Below are positions 34,071 through 41,437 of a stretch of DNA of 64,000 nt, in pieces (positions within the stretch are counted from its first letter, which is position 1; each line of letters begins with the position of its first letter). A program made the translations under genes and the position numbers. Origin of the DNA: Thermohalobaculum sp039184865 (GTDB lineage Bacteria; Pseudomonadota; Alphaproteobacteria; Rhodobacterales; Rhodobacteraceae); the NCBI GenBank assembly GCA_039184865.1, contig JBCDAV010000016.1:35334-99333 (forward strand), in the 5' to 3' direction. The notes under the pieces were generated by a model. It was not told the origin of the DNA. It saw only the letters and a list, made by a program, of their open reading frames with translations, and did no database searches.

Positions 34071-34340
34071 ATGACAAAAGATGTCGGGCAACAGATCATC
34101 CGCATCATCGCTGAGCAGGCCATGGTGGACGAGGCGGAGATCACGGCCGACACGGCGCTGGACGATCTCGGTCTCGACTCGCTCGCAATGGTAGAGGTCG
34201 TCTTCGGCATCGAGGAAACCTTCGATATTTCAGTCCCATACAACGCAAACGATCCGACCGAATCCGATTTTGAACTGACGACAGTCAAGGCCGTGACCGA
34301 GGCCGTCGCGAAACTGGTCGACGAGAAAGGCGCGGAGTGA
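34071..34340 (+). CDS. Acyl carrier protein, specialised
   Basis: 89 residues. The phosphopantetheine attachment site is Ser37 in DDLGLDSLAMVEVVF. Length and acidic character are right, but the region after helix II (EETFDISVPYNANDPTESDFELTTVKAV) contains an insertion relative to the housekeeping AcpP, as in carriers dedicated to one product (AcpXL, NodF). It sits 64 bases after lpxD and its stop overlaps a GTG that could begin the ketoacyl synthase. A role in making the lipid A or another envelope acyl chain is inferred from this context. Confidence 0.9.
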   Translation: MTKDVGQQIIRIIAEQAMVDEAEITADTALDDLGLDSLAMVEVVFGIEETFDISVPYNANDPTESDFELTTVKAVTEAVAKLVDEKGAE

Positions 34341-34345
34341 GCGCC

Positions 34346-35563
34346 ATGCGTCGCGTCGTCGTCTCCGGACTTGGCGTCGTCTCGGCGCTTGGCACGGGGT
34401 ATGCCGCGCACAGCGAGGGCCTTCGCGAAGGACGCTGCGGCATCGAGCCGGTCAGCCGCTTCGACTCCGAACGTCTGATGGTCAAGATCGCCGGCGAAGC
34501 CAAACAGTTCGAGGGCGAGGACCACTTCGACCGCTCGGAGATCGCTCTGTTCGACCGCGTGAGCCAGATGGCGCTGGTCGCCGCGGCCGAAGCCTTCGAT
34601 CAGTCCGGTCTGGAGGTCGGCGAGGCCTCGGCGCCGCGCGTCGCCACCATCCTCGGCTCGGCCATGGGCGGTCTGACGACCCAGGACCAGAACTATTACC
34701 TCGTTTATCATGAGATGAAGAACCGGGTGCATCCGTTCATCGTGCCGCGACTGATGAACAATGCGCCGGTGAGCCAGATCTCGATGAAGCACGGGTTGAT
34801 GGGCCCGGCCTATGTGGTCTCGACCGCCTGCTCATCGGGCAATCACGCGATCGGTCAGGCGTTCCATCTGGTGCGGTCCGGCGCGGTCGATGCGGCGGTG
34901 ACGGGCGGGGCCGAGGCAATCCTCTGTTTCGGCGGCATGAAGGCCTGGGAAGGTCTTCGGGTCATGTCCAAGGACGCCTGCAGGCCGTTCTCGAAGAACC
35001 GCAACGGCATGGTGCTGGGCGAAGGATCGGCGGTTCTCATCCTTGAGGAGCTCGAGCACGCGAAAGCGCGCGGTGCCGAGATCCTGGCCGAGATCTCGGG
35101 CTTCGGGATGACGGCGGATGCGGGCGATATCGTGCAGCCCTCCGAGGCGGGCGCGACCCGTGCGGTGCGCGCCGCGCTGAGCGACGGCGCGATTGCGGCA
35201 GACGAGGTCGGGTACATCAATGCCCATGGAACCGCGACGGCGATGAACGACCGGGTCGAGGCGTCTGTGATCCGGGGCGTTCTTGGCGCCCATGCTGATC
35301 AGGTCCTAGTGTCGTCGACAAAATCAATGCACGGCCACGCGATCGGGGCCGCCGGCGCGCTGGAAGCGGTCGCTACCATCATGGCGCTGCGCGAGGGCGT
35401 GATCCCGCCCACGGTCAACCACGAGGAAGACGACCCGGACATTGGGCTGGACATCGTCCCGAATACCGCGCGCCAAGCCAAGGTCGATGCGGCGCTATCG
35501 AACTCGTTCGCGTTTGGCGGATTGAACGCGGTTCTGGCGATGCGCCGCTGGACCGGCGCCTGA
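34346..35563 (+). CDS. Beta-ketoacyl-ACP synthase (KAS II/FabF-like)
   Basis: 405 residues, thiolase-fold condensing enzyme that extends acyl-ACP with malonyl-ACP. Catalytic residues: Cys162 in VSTACSSG, His in NAHGTATAMND and His in KSMHGHAIGAAGALEA. The C-terminal NSFAFGGLNAVL is the family signature. The active-site Cys-His-His set is complete, so it is a true elongating enzyme rather than a chain-length factor. ATG 34346 gives the family start MRRVVVSGLG; a GTG at 34337 overlapping the carrier stop is also possible. Together with the adjacent carrier it probably makes a dedicated acyl chain. Confidence 0.93.
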   Translation: MRRVVVSGLGVVSALGTGYAAHSEGLREGRCGIEPVSRFDSERLMVKIAGEAKQFEGEDHFDRSEIALFDRVSQMALVAAAEAFDQSGLEVGEASAPRVATILGSAMGGLTTQDQNYYLVYHEMKNRVHPFIVPRLMNNAPVSQISMKHGLMGPAYVVSTACSSGNHAIGQAFHLVRSGAVDAAVTGGAEAILCFGGMKAWEGLRVMSKDACRPFSKNRNGMVLGEGSAVLILEELEHAKARGAEILAEISGFGMTADAGDIVQPSEAGATRAVRAALSDGAIAADEVGYINAHGTATAMNDRVEASVIRGVLGAHADQVLVSSTKSMHGHAIGAAGALEAVATIMALREGVIPPTVNHEEDDPDIGLDIVPNTARQAKVDAALSNSFAFGGLNAVLAMRRWTGA

Positions 35564-35584
35564 GTAAGCCCTGCGGGTTGAAGG

Positions 35585-36124
35585 TCAGCGCGCCTGTTTC
35601 GCCGGGATCGGCTTGAGCGAATTGTAAGCCTTGGTGAAGCCACGCAGCGAGACCCTCGCCGTCTCCTTCTTCTCGAACACGAACTCGACCGACATGCTGT
35701 TGCCGCGCTTGAGCTGCGCCACGGTGTCCTCGTTCATCGGGCCCGCGGCGAGACAGCCTTGCGGCAGGCACCGCTCGAACGGCAGCAGCTTCTGATCGCC
35801 GCCATCGATTTGCGCGCGCAGGCTGTATGGCAGCAGAACGCCGAGCGGAGACAGCATCGAAATCAGCGCCGGCACCTGCCCGCCATCATTCGTCGACAGG
35901 CCCGAGACCCGCTGCAGACGGACCAGAAGCGCCCGCTGGGCGTCATTCGCCTTGCCATACTGCTCCATCCGGCAGACGTCGGTTCCTTCGACGCAAACGA
36001 TATCCCAGTCACCGTGCGTGGCCTGTTTGATTTCCTTGGGCTGCTGCTGTGCGGCGGCCAGCGAAGGCACGAACACGAATGCGGCGATTGCGAGAGCTAC
36101 AGAGCGGCGGAGGGCTTCGATCAC
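35585..36124 (-). CDS. Invasion-associated locus B (IalB) family protein
   Basis: 179 residues with a signal peptide (VIEALRRSVALAIAAFVFVPSLAAA). The IalB domain has GDWDIVCVEGTDVCRMEQYG at its start, SMLSPLGVLLPYSLRAQIDGG in the middle, FERCLPQGCLAAGPM and a C-terminal RVSLRGFTKAYNSL. Two Cys pairs are placed for disulfides (C...C in the first segment and in FERCLPQGC). Start taken at GTG 36124, 11 bases after AGGA. Periplasmic; in Bartonella the founding member affects red cell invasion, but most alphaproteobacterial members are in free-living species and their role is unknown. Convergent with the ketoacyl synthase gene. Confidence 0.9.
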   Translation of the reverse strand: MIEALRRSVALAIAAFVFVPSLAAAQQQPKEIKQATHGDWDIVCVEGTDVCRMEQYGKANDAQRALLVRLQRVSGLSTNDGGQVPALISMLSPLGVLLPYSLRAQIDGGDQKLLPFERCLPQGCLAAGPMNEDTVAQLKRGNSMSVEFVFEKKETARVSLRGFTKAYNSLKPIPAKQAR

Positions 36125-36396
36125 GTGTGCGGTCCTGTGTCTGAATGTGGCGCTGCCAAGGGTAACAATGATGCGTCGCCTCATGCCAAGTGCGGTAATC
36201 AAAATCAAGTCAACATGGCGGCACAGCCGCGTCAGTGCGACCTGCCAAAAATGAAGCAGGGGCGCTGAAGAGCACCCCCGCATGAAGCTTTGCTTCTTGA
36301 TTGTCCCTGTCGAACTGGTTCACCAATTCGTGGGCCAAGCGTATCCGCTGATTGTTTGAGGTCAACGGGAATCTTTGTGGTTGGCGGGGCCGGGCG
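36125..36396. other. Intergenic region between the IalB gene and the candidate sRNA
   Basis: About 270 bases. It presumably contains the IalB promoter. No coding frame has both a ribosome binding site and a plausible protein. I see no strong hairpin apart from the one assigned to the candidate sRNA. Confidence 0.4.
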
Positions 36397-36425
36397 AAAA
36401 AAAAGGCCGCGTCCGAGACGCGGCC
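36397..36425 (-). terminator. Strong Rho-independent terminator on the minus strand
   Basis: Stem of nine pairs (plus-strand GGCCGCGTC 36405-36413 and GACGCGGCC 36417-36425), loop of three, followed on the minus strand by eight T (plus-strand A-run 36397-36404). Nothing on the minus strand other than the candidate sRNA lies upstream of it. Confidence 0.88.
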
Positions 36426-36480
36426 AGTTCGACAGGGAGGAGTGCGAAGGTCGCCCTTCGCAAATCCAATATCGCAGCCA
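36397..36480 (-). ncRNA. Candidate trans-acting small RNA with anti-Shine-Dalgarno loop
   Basis: On the minus strand: a 7-bp hairpin GCGAAGG-GCGA-CCTTCGC (GNRA-type loop; plus-strand 36444-36461), then an unpaired stretch ACTCCTCCCTGTCGAACT carrying CTCCTCCC (36442-36435), then a 9-bp hairpin GGCCGCGTC-TCG-GACGCGGCC followed by eight T. This is the architecture of a Hfq-type sRNA whose exposed CU-rich seed pairs with ribosome binding sites; alphaproteobacterial families with CUCCUCCC seeds are known. No protein gene is upstream on this strand that the terminator could serve; the next gene, HerA-like, runs the other way. The 5' end and promoter are not defined; the 5' boundary given is an estimate. 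Confidence 0.6.
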
Positions 36481-36544
36481 ATGGTTAACAATAAGTATCC
36501 AATGATTAATCCTCCCAACTGCGGCTAAAATCGAGGGCAATTAA

Positions 36545-38086
36545 ATGAGCAGCGCGAAGACGATCTTCATCGGTGGTGGCGGCAAAGATTATGCGAGTCC
36601 GCAAACACTACGTTTGAAATACGGAAACCGGCACGGCCTGATCGCAGGTGCCACGGGGACAGGCAAAACCGTGACGCTGCAGATCCTGGCCGAGGGATTC
36701 TCGAAGGCGGGTGTCCCGGTGTTTCTGTCCGATGTGAAGGGCGATCTCTCGGGCCTCGCGCAAGCCGGATCCCCGCAGCACAGACTCCACGAGAAGCTCA
36801 TCGAGCGATCTGAGACAATCGGCCTAAGCGACTATGATTACGAGGATTTCCCGGTCGTATTCTGGGACATGTTCGGCCAGCAGGGGCATCCCGTTCGAAC
36901 CACGGTGATCGAGATGGGACCGCTTTTGCTGTCACGCTTGCTGCAGTTGAACGACACGCAGGAAGGGGTTCTGAACATCGTGTTCAGGGTCGCCGCCGAG
37001 GAAGGTCTGGCCCTGCTCGACCTCAAGGATCTGCGCGCAATGCTGGTAAATATCGGCGAACGCTCGAAGGAACTTTCGCTCGCCTACGGCAATATTTCCA
37101 CGGCCTCGATCGGTGCGATTCAACGCCGCCTTCTGGTGTTGGAGAATCAGGGCGCAGATCAGTTTTTTGGCGAACCTGCGCTGGAATTGGAGGACATGAT
37201 CGCCACGACTCAGGGCGGTCAGGGCCGAATCAACATCCTCGCAGCCGACAAACTGATGCAGTCGCCACGGCTCTACGCGACGTTCCTGCTGTGGCTCTTG
37301 AGCGAGCTTTTTGAGCAGCTGCCCGAGGTCGGCGATCCCGACAAACCGAAGTTCGTGTTCTTTTTCGACGAGGCGCATCTGCTGTTCGAGGACGCACCCA
37401 AGGCACTGGTCGACAAGGTCGAGCAGGTCGCCCGGCTGATCCGGTCCAAGGGCGTCGGTGTCTATTTCATCAGTCAGAACCCGGCCGATATCCCCGACGA
37501 CATTCTGGGCCAGCTCGGCAACCGGGTGCAGCACGCGCTGCGGGCGTTTACGCCGAAGGATCGCAAGGCGTTGAAGGCGGCGGCCGAGACGTTCCGCGAG
37601 AACCCGGATTTCGACACTGGCAAGGCGATCCTAGAGGTCGGGGTCGGCGAGGCGCTCGTCTCGACGCTCGAGAAGAAGGGCGTGCCTTCGGTGGTCCAGC
37701 GCACGCTGATACGGCCTCCGTCCTCGCGGCTCGGCCCGTGTGATGCCATGACCCGCGCGCAGAAGATCGCGCAGTCGCCGGTGGCCGGGCTCTACGACAC
37801 CGAAGCCGATCGCGAGAGCGCCTACGAGATCCTCGCCGCCCGCGCAGCGCGCAAGGTCGAGATGGACGAAGAGGTCGATTCGGGAGAGCTCGGCAGCGCG
37901 CGCAAGTTCGGCGGCAAGTACAGCCGCGGCAAGCGCTACAACCCGGCGAAACCGTCGAAGCGCGTGCGCAAGTCCTCGGGTCGTCAGGGAATTTTTGAAG
38001 CTGCGGCGAAATCGGCCATGCGCTCGGCTGGCTCGCAACTCGGTCGGACCGTTGTGCGATCGCTGCTGAAAGGCCTGTTCCGCTGA
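36545..38086 (+). CDS. HerA-like ATPase (DUF853/YjgR family)
   Basis: 513 residues. Walker A GATGTGKT at residues 35-42, Walker B FVFFFDEAHLLF, sensor-like YFISQNPADIPDDILGQLGNRVQHALRAFTPKDRKALKAAAETF. This is the YjgR/DUF853 group of HerA/FtsK-fold ATPases, whose biochemical role is unclear. The C-terminus (from about residue 440) is very basic (KFGGKYSRGKRYNPAKPSKRVRKSSGRQG) and may bind nucleic acid or membrane. No nuclease gene (NurA) neighbours it, unlike archaeal HerA and HerA-based defence systems, so this is most likely the stand-alone housekeeping form. Confidence 0.93.
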   Translation: MSSAKTIFIGGGGKDYASPQTLRLKYGNRHGLIAGATGTGKTVTLQILAEGFSKAGVPVFLSDVKGDLSGLAQAGSPQHRLHEKLIERSETIGLSDYDYEDFPVVFWDMFGQQGHPVRTTVIEMGPLLLSRLLQLNDTQEGVLNIVFRVAAEEGLALLDLKDLRAMLVNIGERSKELSLAYGNISTASIGAIQRRLLVLENQGADQFFGEPALELEDMIATTQGGQGRINILAADKLMQSPRLYATFLLWLLSELFEQLPEVGDPDKPKFVFFFDEAHLLFEDAPKALVDKVEQVARLIRSKGVGVYFISQNPADIPDDILGQLGNRVQHALRAFTPKDRKALKAAAETFRENPDFDTGKAILEVGVGEALVSTLEKKGVPSVVQRTLIRPPSSRLGPCDAMTRAQKIAQSPVAGLYDTEADRESAYEILAARAARKVEMDEEVDSGELGSARKFGGKYSRGKRYNPAKPSKRVRKSSGRQGIFEAAAKSAMRSAGSQLGRTVVRSLLKGLFR

Positions 38087-38102
38087 GAGCCCCGAAGGTA
38101 TA

Positions 38103-38122
38103 GGGCGCGGCGAACCGCGCCC
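38103..38122. terminator. Hairpin with CGAA tetraloop between convergent genes
   Basis: GGGCGCGG (38103-38110), CGAA, CCGCGCCC (38115-38122), 16 bases after the HerA-like stop and 21 bases before the end of the convergent gene. No T tract; a bidirectional structure. Confidence 0.55.
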
Positions 38123-38143
38123 CACGAGTGTCCTGAGGGCCGA

Positions 38144-40345
38144 TCAGGCCCCGTGCGTCGCGTTGATCAGCGCAAAGGCGATCTGGTCGTAGGCATCCAG
38201 GCTGCGGATGCGGCCATAGCCCGACCAGGTCTTGACCTCGGTCCGCAGGTTGAGCGCGAATGCGCATTTTTCGTGACCGTTCAGCATGGTCGCGAAATCG
38301 CGCTTCACCGAGTCCGGCGCGCTCGACACCGAGCCGTGGTTTACCGTCCCGGTCTGCAGGTCGGTCGTGCCGCTTTCGAGCCCGCGGCGATACCAGAGCC
38401 GCCAGTCCTTCAATGTGGTCTGATCAGCGCAGTAGGCCTTGAAGTTCACGAAGAAGTCCGTGTCTCCATCGGCCTCGACGAACTGGCAGATCAGGCTCAT
38501 CGGATCGGTCGGATTGATCGCGGTGATGTCGGCGACAGCCTTGCGATTGTCCCACCAGAGCACATGGCTGAGCCCGATGAAGGGCTGAACCTCGCGGGTG
38601 GTGCCGACGGGGCGCCGCCAAGCAAACTCGAAGCCACCGGTCGAATGACCCGCCCCGTTGTTGAGCGCACCGTTGGGCACAATGCGCGCAGCAGCGTTCG
38701 GCGCGGTGTAAAGCTCGAGCGTCAGGACGAACTTGCCAAAGTGATGCAGGCTTCCATCAGTCCGCGTCGTGTCGAGGATGCCGTGGATCTGCGTGCCGAC
38801 CCAGTCGAAGCTGTCGTAGGGAATACGGTAGAAGCTGGCGTCGCCGGGATGGTTCAGCGCATAGGCAAGTTCCTGATCCGAACCGTTATCGTACGTCCAC
38901 GTGATCGGATCGTTGAGATAGACCGGGGTGCCGGACACGACGCCTGCGTCCGAGATCGGCCGAACCGACATCCGGTAGTACTGCGCGCCTGTCGCCTGCA
39001 GGGCATCGGGGAAGAAGTATTTTAGATGCAGCGTGCCGCCCCAGGGCGCATCGGTGACCCCGATCGTGCGCCCCCCGGCATCCGGCGAACCGCCGACAAG
39101 GCCGGTCTTGCTGCCGAGCCCCATGACCGGATCGACGCCCGGTGCCGTGATGTCCTGCTCGTGCTCGTGCAGGTGCCAGGAATCGGTCAGTCCGATCTGC
39201 GATAGGAAAACATCCGCGTCGCCGTGGCTGTGATCCGGCGGCAGCTCCTCGCAATCCCGCGCGTCTGGGTGATAGGTCGTCAGGCAAATATCGTCGTCCG
39301 ACCTGAACCACGCGTTCGCGGCGAGACCGTTGTAGATCGTAACGTCCTCGCCCTTGATCCGCTGGATCACGCGGAAGGCGTATTCGATGTAGCAGCCGGC
39401 GCGCAGGGCGATCGGGAAGTCGCGGAAGCAGATCGTGAACTTGCCGTCCGGTCCGACCTTGCCAGTGGCGACGAGGATCGGCTCGGAGCAGTCGTAGACG
39501 AATTGCGCCAGGTAGGGCCGGGCCAACACGTATTCGGTCGCAGTCTTCGGCGAGCTCGCTTCGAGCGCTGCTAGATCCCGTTCGGCGTTGCGTGCGACCT
39601 CGTCGGCAGCACCACCGGTGAAGATGCCGGCCTCGGGAAACGGCAGAGGACCGGGCTCGGGGATCGGTCCGATCTGCGGAACTTTCGGGATTTCGGGCAG
39701 CCGCGGGATCAGGTCCTTCAACCGCTTGCAGATGTCGAGGATGTCGGACGGCACCAGCTCGATCCGCGGGCAACAGGTGCGGCGGAAGATCTGAACGGTC
39801 GCGTTGCAGACCGGGCTGCAGCGCGGCAGGAACGGCGGCAGATAGGGCACCTGCCAGATCGGGTTCAGTTCCGGCTTCAGGATTGCGCCTGCGGGCTCGA
39901 AGGCGCGAATGCTGTCGAGCGGGCCGGACGATACAGCGCGATCGGCCTGGAAACGCAGGAAGAACGGCCACCAGTCGCATTTGCGGACTTTCCCGCTGAT
40001 GCAGGTGGTGAACGGAAAGAGCGGCTTCCAGATATCCGGGCTGAGCGTCAGTTCGGCGTTCGGCTGGACGAGTTCCGCCAATTGATCGGGGCTGAATTTC
40101 GACGCCGCGCGAACGCTTTCGACGGTTGCCTCCTCATCGCCGGGCACGACGGCAACGCTCGCCGCCTTGCCGAGCATTTCGGGATCGAGCTGAAATTGGC
40201 CGCCATCGCGCTCGACAATGCGGTCGAGGGTCTGGCCCGAGCGGTCGAGCAGCACGAAGGAGACCGGGCCGTCCTTGTCCTCGGCCTTTTTGTCGAGCAG
40301 TCGCAGGTTCACCGAAACCGGTGACTTCATATCAGAGAGCTTCAT
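38144..40345 (-). CDS. Large uncharacterised protein, cytoplasmic-looking
   Basis: 733 residues from ATG 40345 (preceded by GGGTGATCC; ATG 40357 is the alternative). I do not recognise a named family. Visible parts: an N-terminal beta-rich domain (VNLRLLDKKAEDKDGPVSFVLLDRSGQTLDRI), a Cys-rich stretch (PFTTCISGKVRKCDWW; PRCSPVCNATVQIFRRTCCPRI), a Pro-rich linker (LPEIPKVPQIGPIPEPGPLPFPEAG), a His-rich DHSHGDADVFL...WHLHEHEQD and a long C-terminal domain with Trp/Asn-rich motifs (YRIPYDSF, LWWDNRKAVADI). There is no signal peptide or membrane segment. Divergent from a second unknown protein across about 220 bases. Conserved Cys and His could bind metal; that is a guess. Confidence 0.7.
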   Translation of the reverse strand: MKLSDMKSPVSVNLRLLDKKAEDKDGPVSFVLLDRSGQTLDRIVERDGGQFQLDPEMLGKAASVAVVPGDEEATVESVRAASKFSPDQLAELVQPNAELTLSPDIWKPLFPFTTCISGKVRKCDWWPFFLRFQADRAVSSGPLDSIRAFEPAGAILKPELNPIWQVPYLPPFLPRCSPVCNATVQIFRRTCCPRIELVPSDILDICKRLKDLIPRLPEIPKVPQIGPIPEPGPLPFPEAGIFTGGAADEVARNAERDLAALEASSPKTATEYVLARPYLAQFVYDCSEPILVATGKVGPDGKFTICFRDFPIALRAGCYIEYAFRVIQRIKGEDVTIYNGLAANAWFRSDDDICLTTYHPDARDCEELPPDHSHGDADVFLSQIGLTDSWHLHEHEQDITAPGVDPVMGLGSKTGLVGGSPDAGGRTIGVTDAPWGGTLHLKYFFPDALQATGAQYYRMSVRPISDAGVVSGTPVYLNDPITWTYDNGSDQELAYALNHPGDASFYRIPYDSFDWVGTQIHGILDTTRTDGSLHHFGKFVLTLELYTAPNAAARIVPNGALNNGAGHSTGGFEFAWRRPVGTTREVQPFIGLSHVLWWDNRKAVADITAINPTDPMSLICQFVEADGDTDFFVNFKAYCADQTTLKDWRLWYRRGLESGTTDLQTGTVNHGSVSSAPDSVKRDFATMLNGHEKCAFALNLRTEVKTWSGYGRIRSLDAYDQIAFALINATHGA

Positions 40346-40565
40346 TGGATCACCCATTGCTTGGTTGAAACGATAGCGACTCGATTCAACCTCAGATTGG
40401 CTAGGCCGGGATGTGACAACTGCTATCGCGCGAGCGAGGCCAACCGTGCTGGGTTGCCTGTGCAGCAACGCGAATCTTTGACCACGCGCGCAACTTTCGG
40501 TCGCGGAATCAGACCCGCTGTCTTAGACTTGCGCAATATTTCCCAGATATTTTCGGAGACAGATG

Positions 40566-41357
40566 ATGGCGAACCAACGCTTCAAGACATCCTATGGCGC
40601 TACGGAAGGGGTCCGCTCGGGCCAGCTTCGCGACGTGCTCTACACGCATGCGACCGAACGGCTGCATTTCTTCTTCTGGTATGCGTTTTCCATGAAGGCG
40701 CTGATCGACCGGCTGAACGCGGAACACGGGCAGAGCTTCACTTATTTCGACGGTGTCGATCTGAACGCGACGGACCAGTACGGCGATGGCGACCGTTCGG
40801 ACAAGGACGACGTCTACAATCACTTCAAGCTGAAGAAGAAGGACGTCGATATTCTGGATTGCTACGCGACGGATTTCGCGCGGATCGACGCGGCGCATTT
40901 CAACAACCTCGGCATCAGCCCGAAGAACCGGGAGAAGTTTGCCGAACTGGCGACCGAGGCGAAGGACCCGGTGGCGTTCTCGCTGTATGAACAGCTAAAG
41001 GCCTCGTGCCGGGGAACGAGGCCCCTGCCCGCCTCGGTCAACACCGGTGCCGACAAGATCGTCGACAACGTGCACAAACGGACGATCCAGAAGATCCTGA
41101 ACGACAGCGCGCCTGTCACCAAGGGCAACGTCGACACCTATGTCGAGGACGCAAAATCCTCGCTGAACAAGTCGCTCGCTGCAAAGAAGGCCAAGGGGTT
41201 CAACGGCGTCGTTGCCGTGCGCGAGCGTTATATCGCGTTCTATGACAATGCCGCCGATGTGAACGAGGCGTTCCGCAAGGCCCAGGACACCGTCTACAAC
41301 GAATGTCACGGCCTCGGCCTGAAGGTCGCGGACTACGCAACGAGCGGCTCCGCCTGA
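40566..41357 (+). CDS. Uncharacterised soluble protein
   Basis: 263 residues; two ATG codons in tandem (40563, 40566), the second placed better behind GGAG. No signal peptide or membrane segment. It is helical and charged (QLRDVLYTHATERLHFFFWYAFSMKALIDRLNAEHGQS, KDDVYNHFKLKKKDVDILDCYATDFARIDAAHFNNLGI, AKSSLNKSLAAKKAKGFNGV). I do not recognise the family. It is divergent from the 733-residue unknown protein and shares its regulatory region with it, so the two may act together. The downstream gene, mmsA, is 80 bases away on the same strand but has its own start signals. Confidence 0.75.
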   Translation: MANQRFKTSYGATEGVRSGQLRDVLYTHATERLHFFFWYAFSMKALIDRLNAEHGQSFTYFDGVDLNATDQYGDGDRSDKDDVYNHFKLKKKDVDILDCYATDFARIDAAHFNNLGISPKNREKFAELATEAKDPVAFSLYEQLKASCRGTRPLPASVNTGADKIVDNVHKRTIQKILNDSAPVTKGNVDTYVEDAKSSLNKSLAAKKAKGFNGVVAVRERYIAFYDNAADVNEAFRKAQDTVYNECHGLGLKVADYATSGSA

Positions 41358-41437
41358 TCTCCGTCCTCCGCCCCTTGACCCGTTCGCGAAAGTGGTGAAC
41401 CAAGCGGTCAAACTCGGACGGAAAAGGGACGGAGACC

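Noticed and set aside
36545..38086. HerA-like ATPase as part of a phage defence system.
   Set aside because: No nuclease or SIR2/NurA-type partner is next to it, and its sequence fits the stand-alone DUF853/YjgR group.
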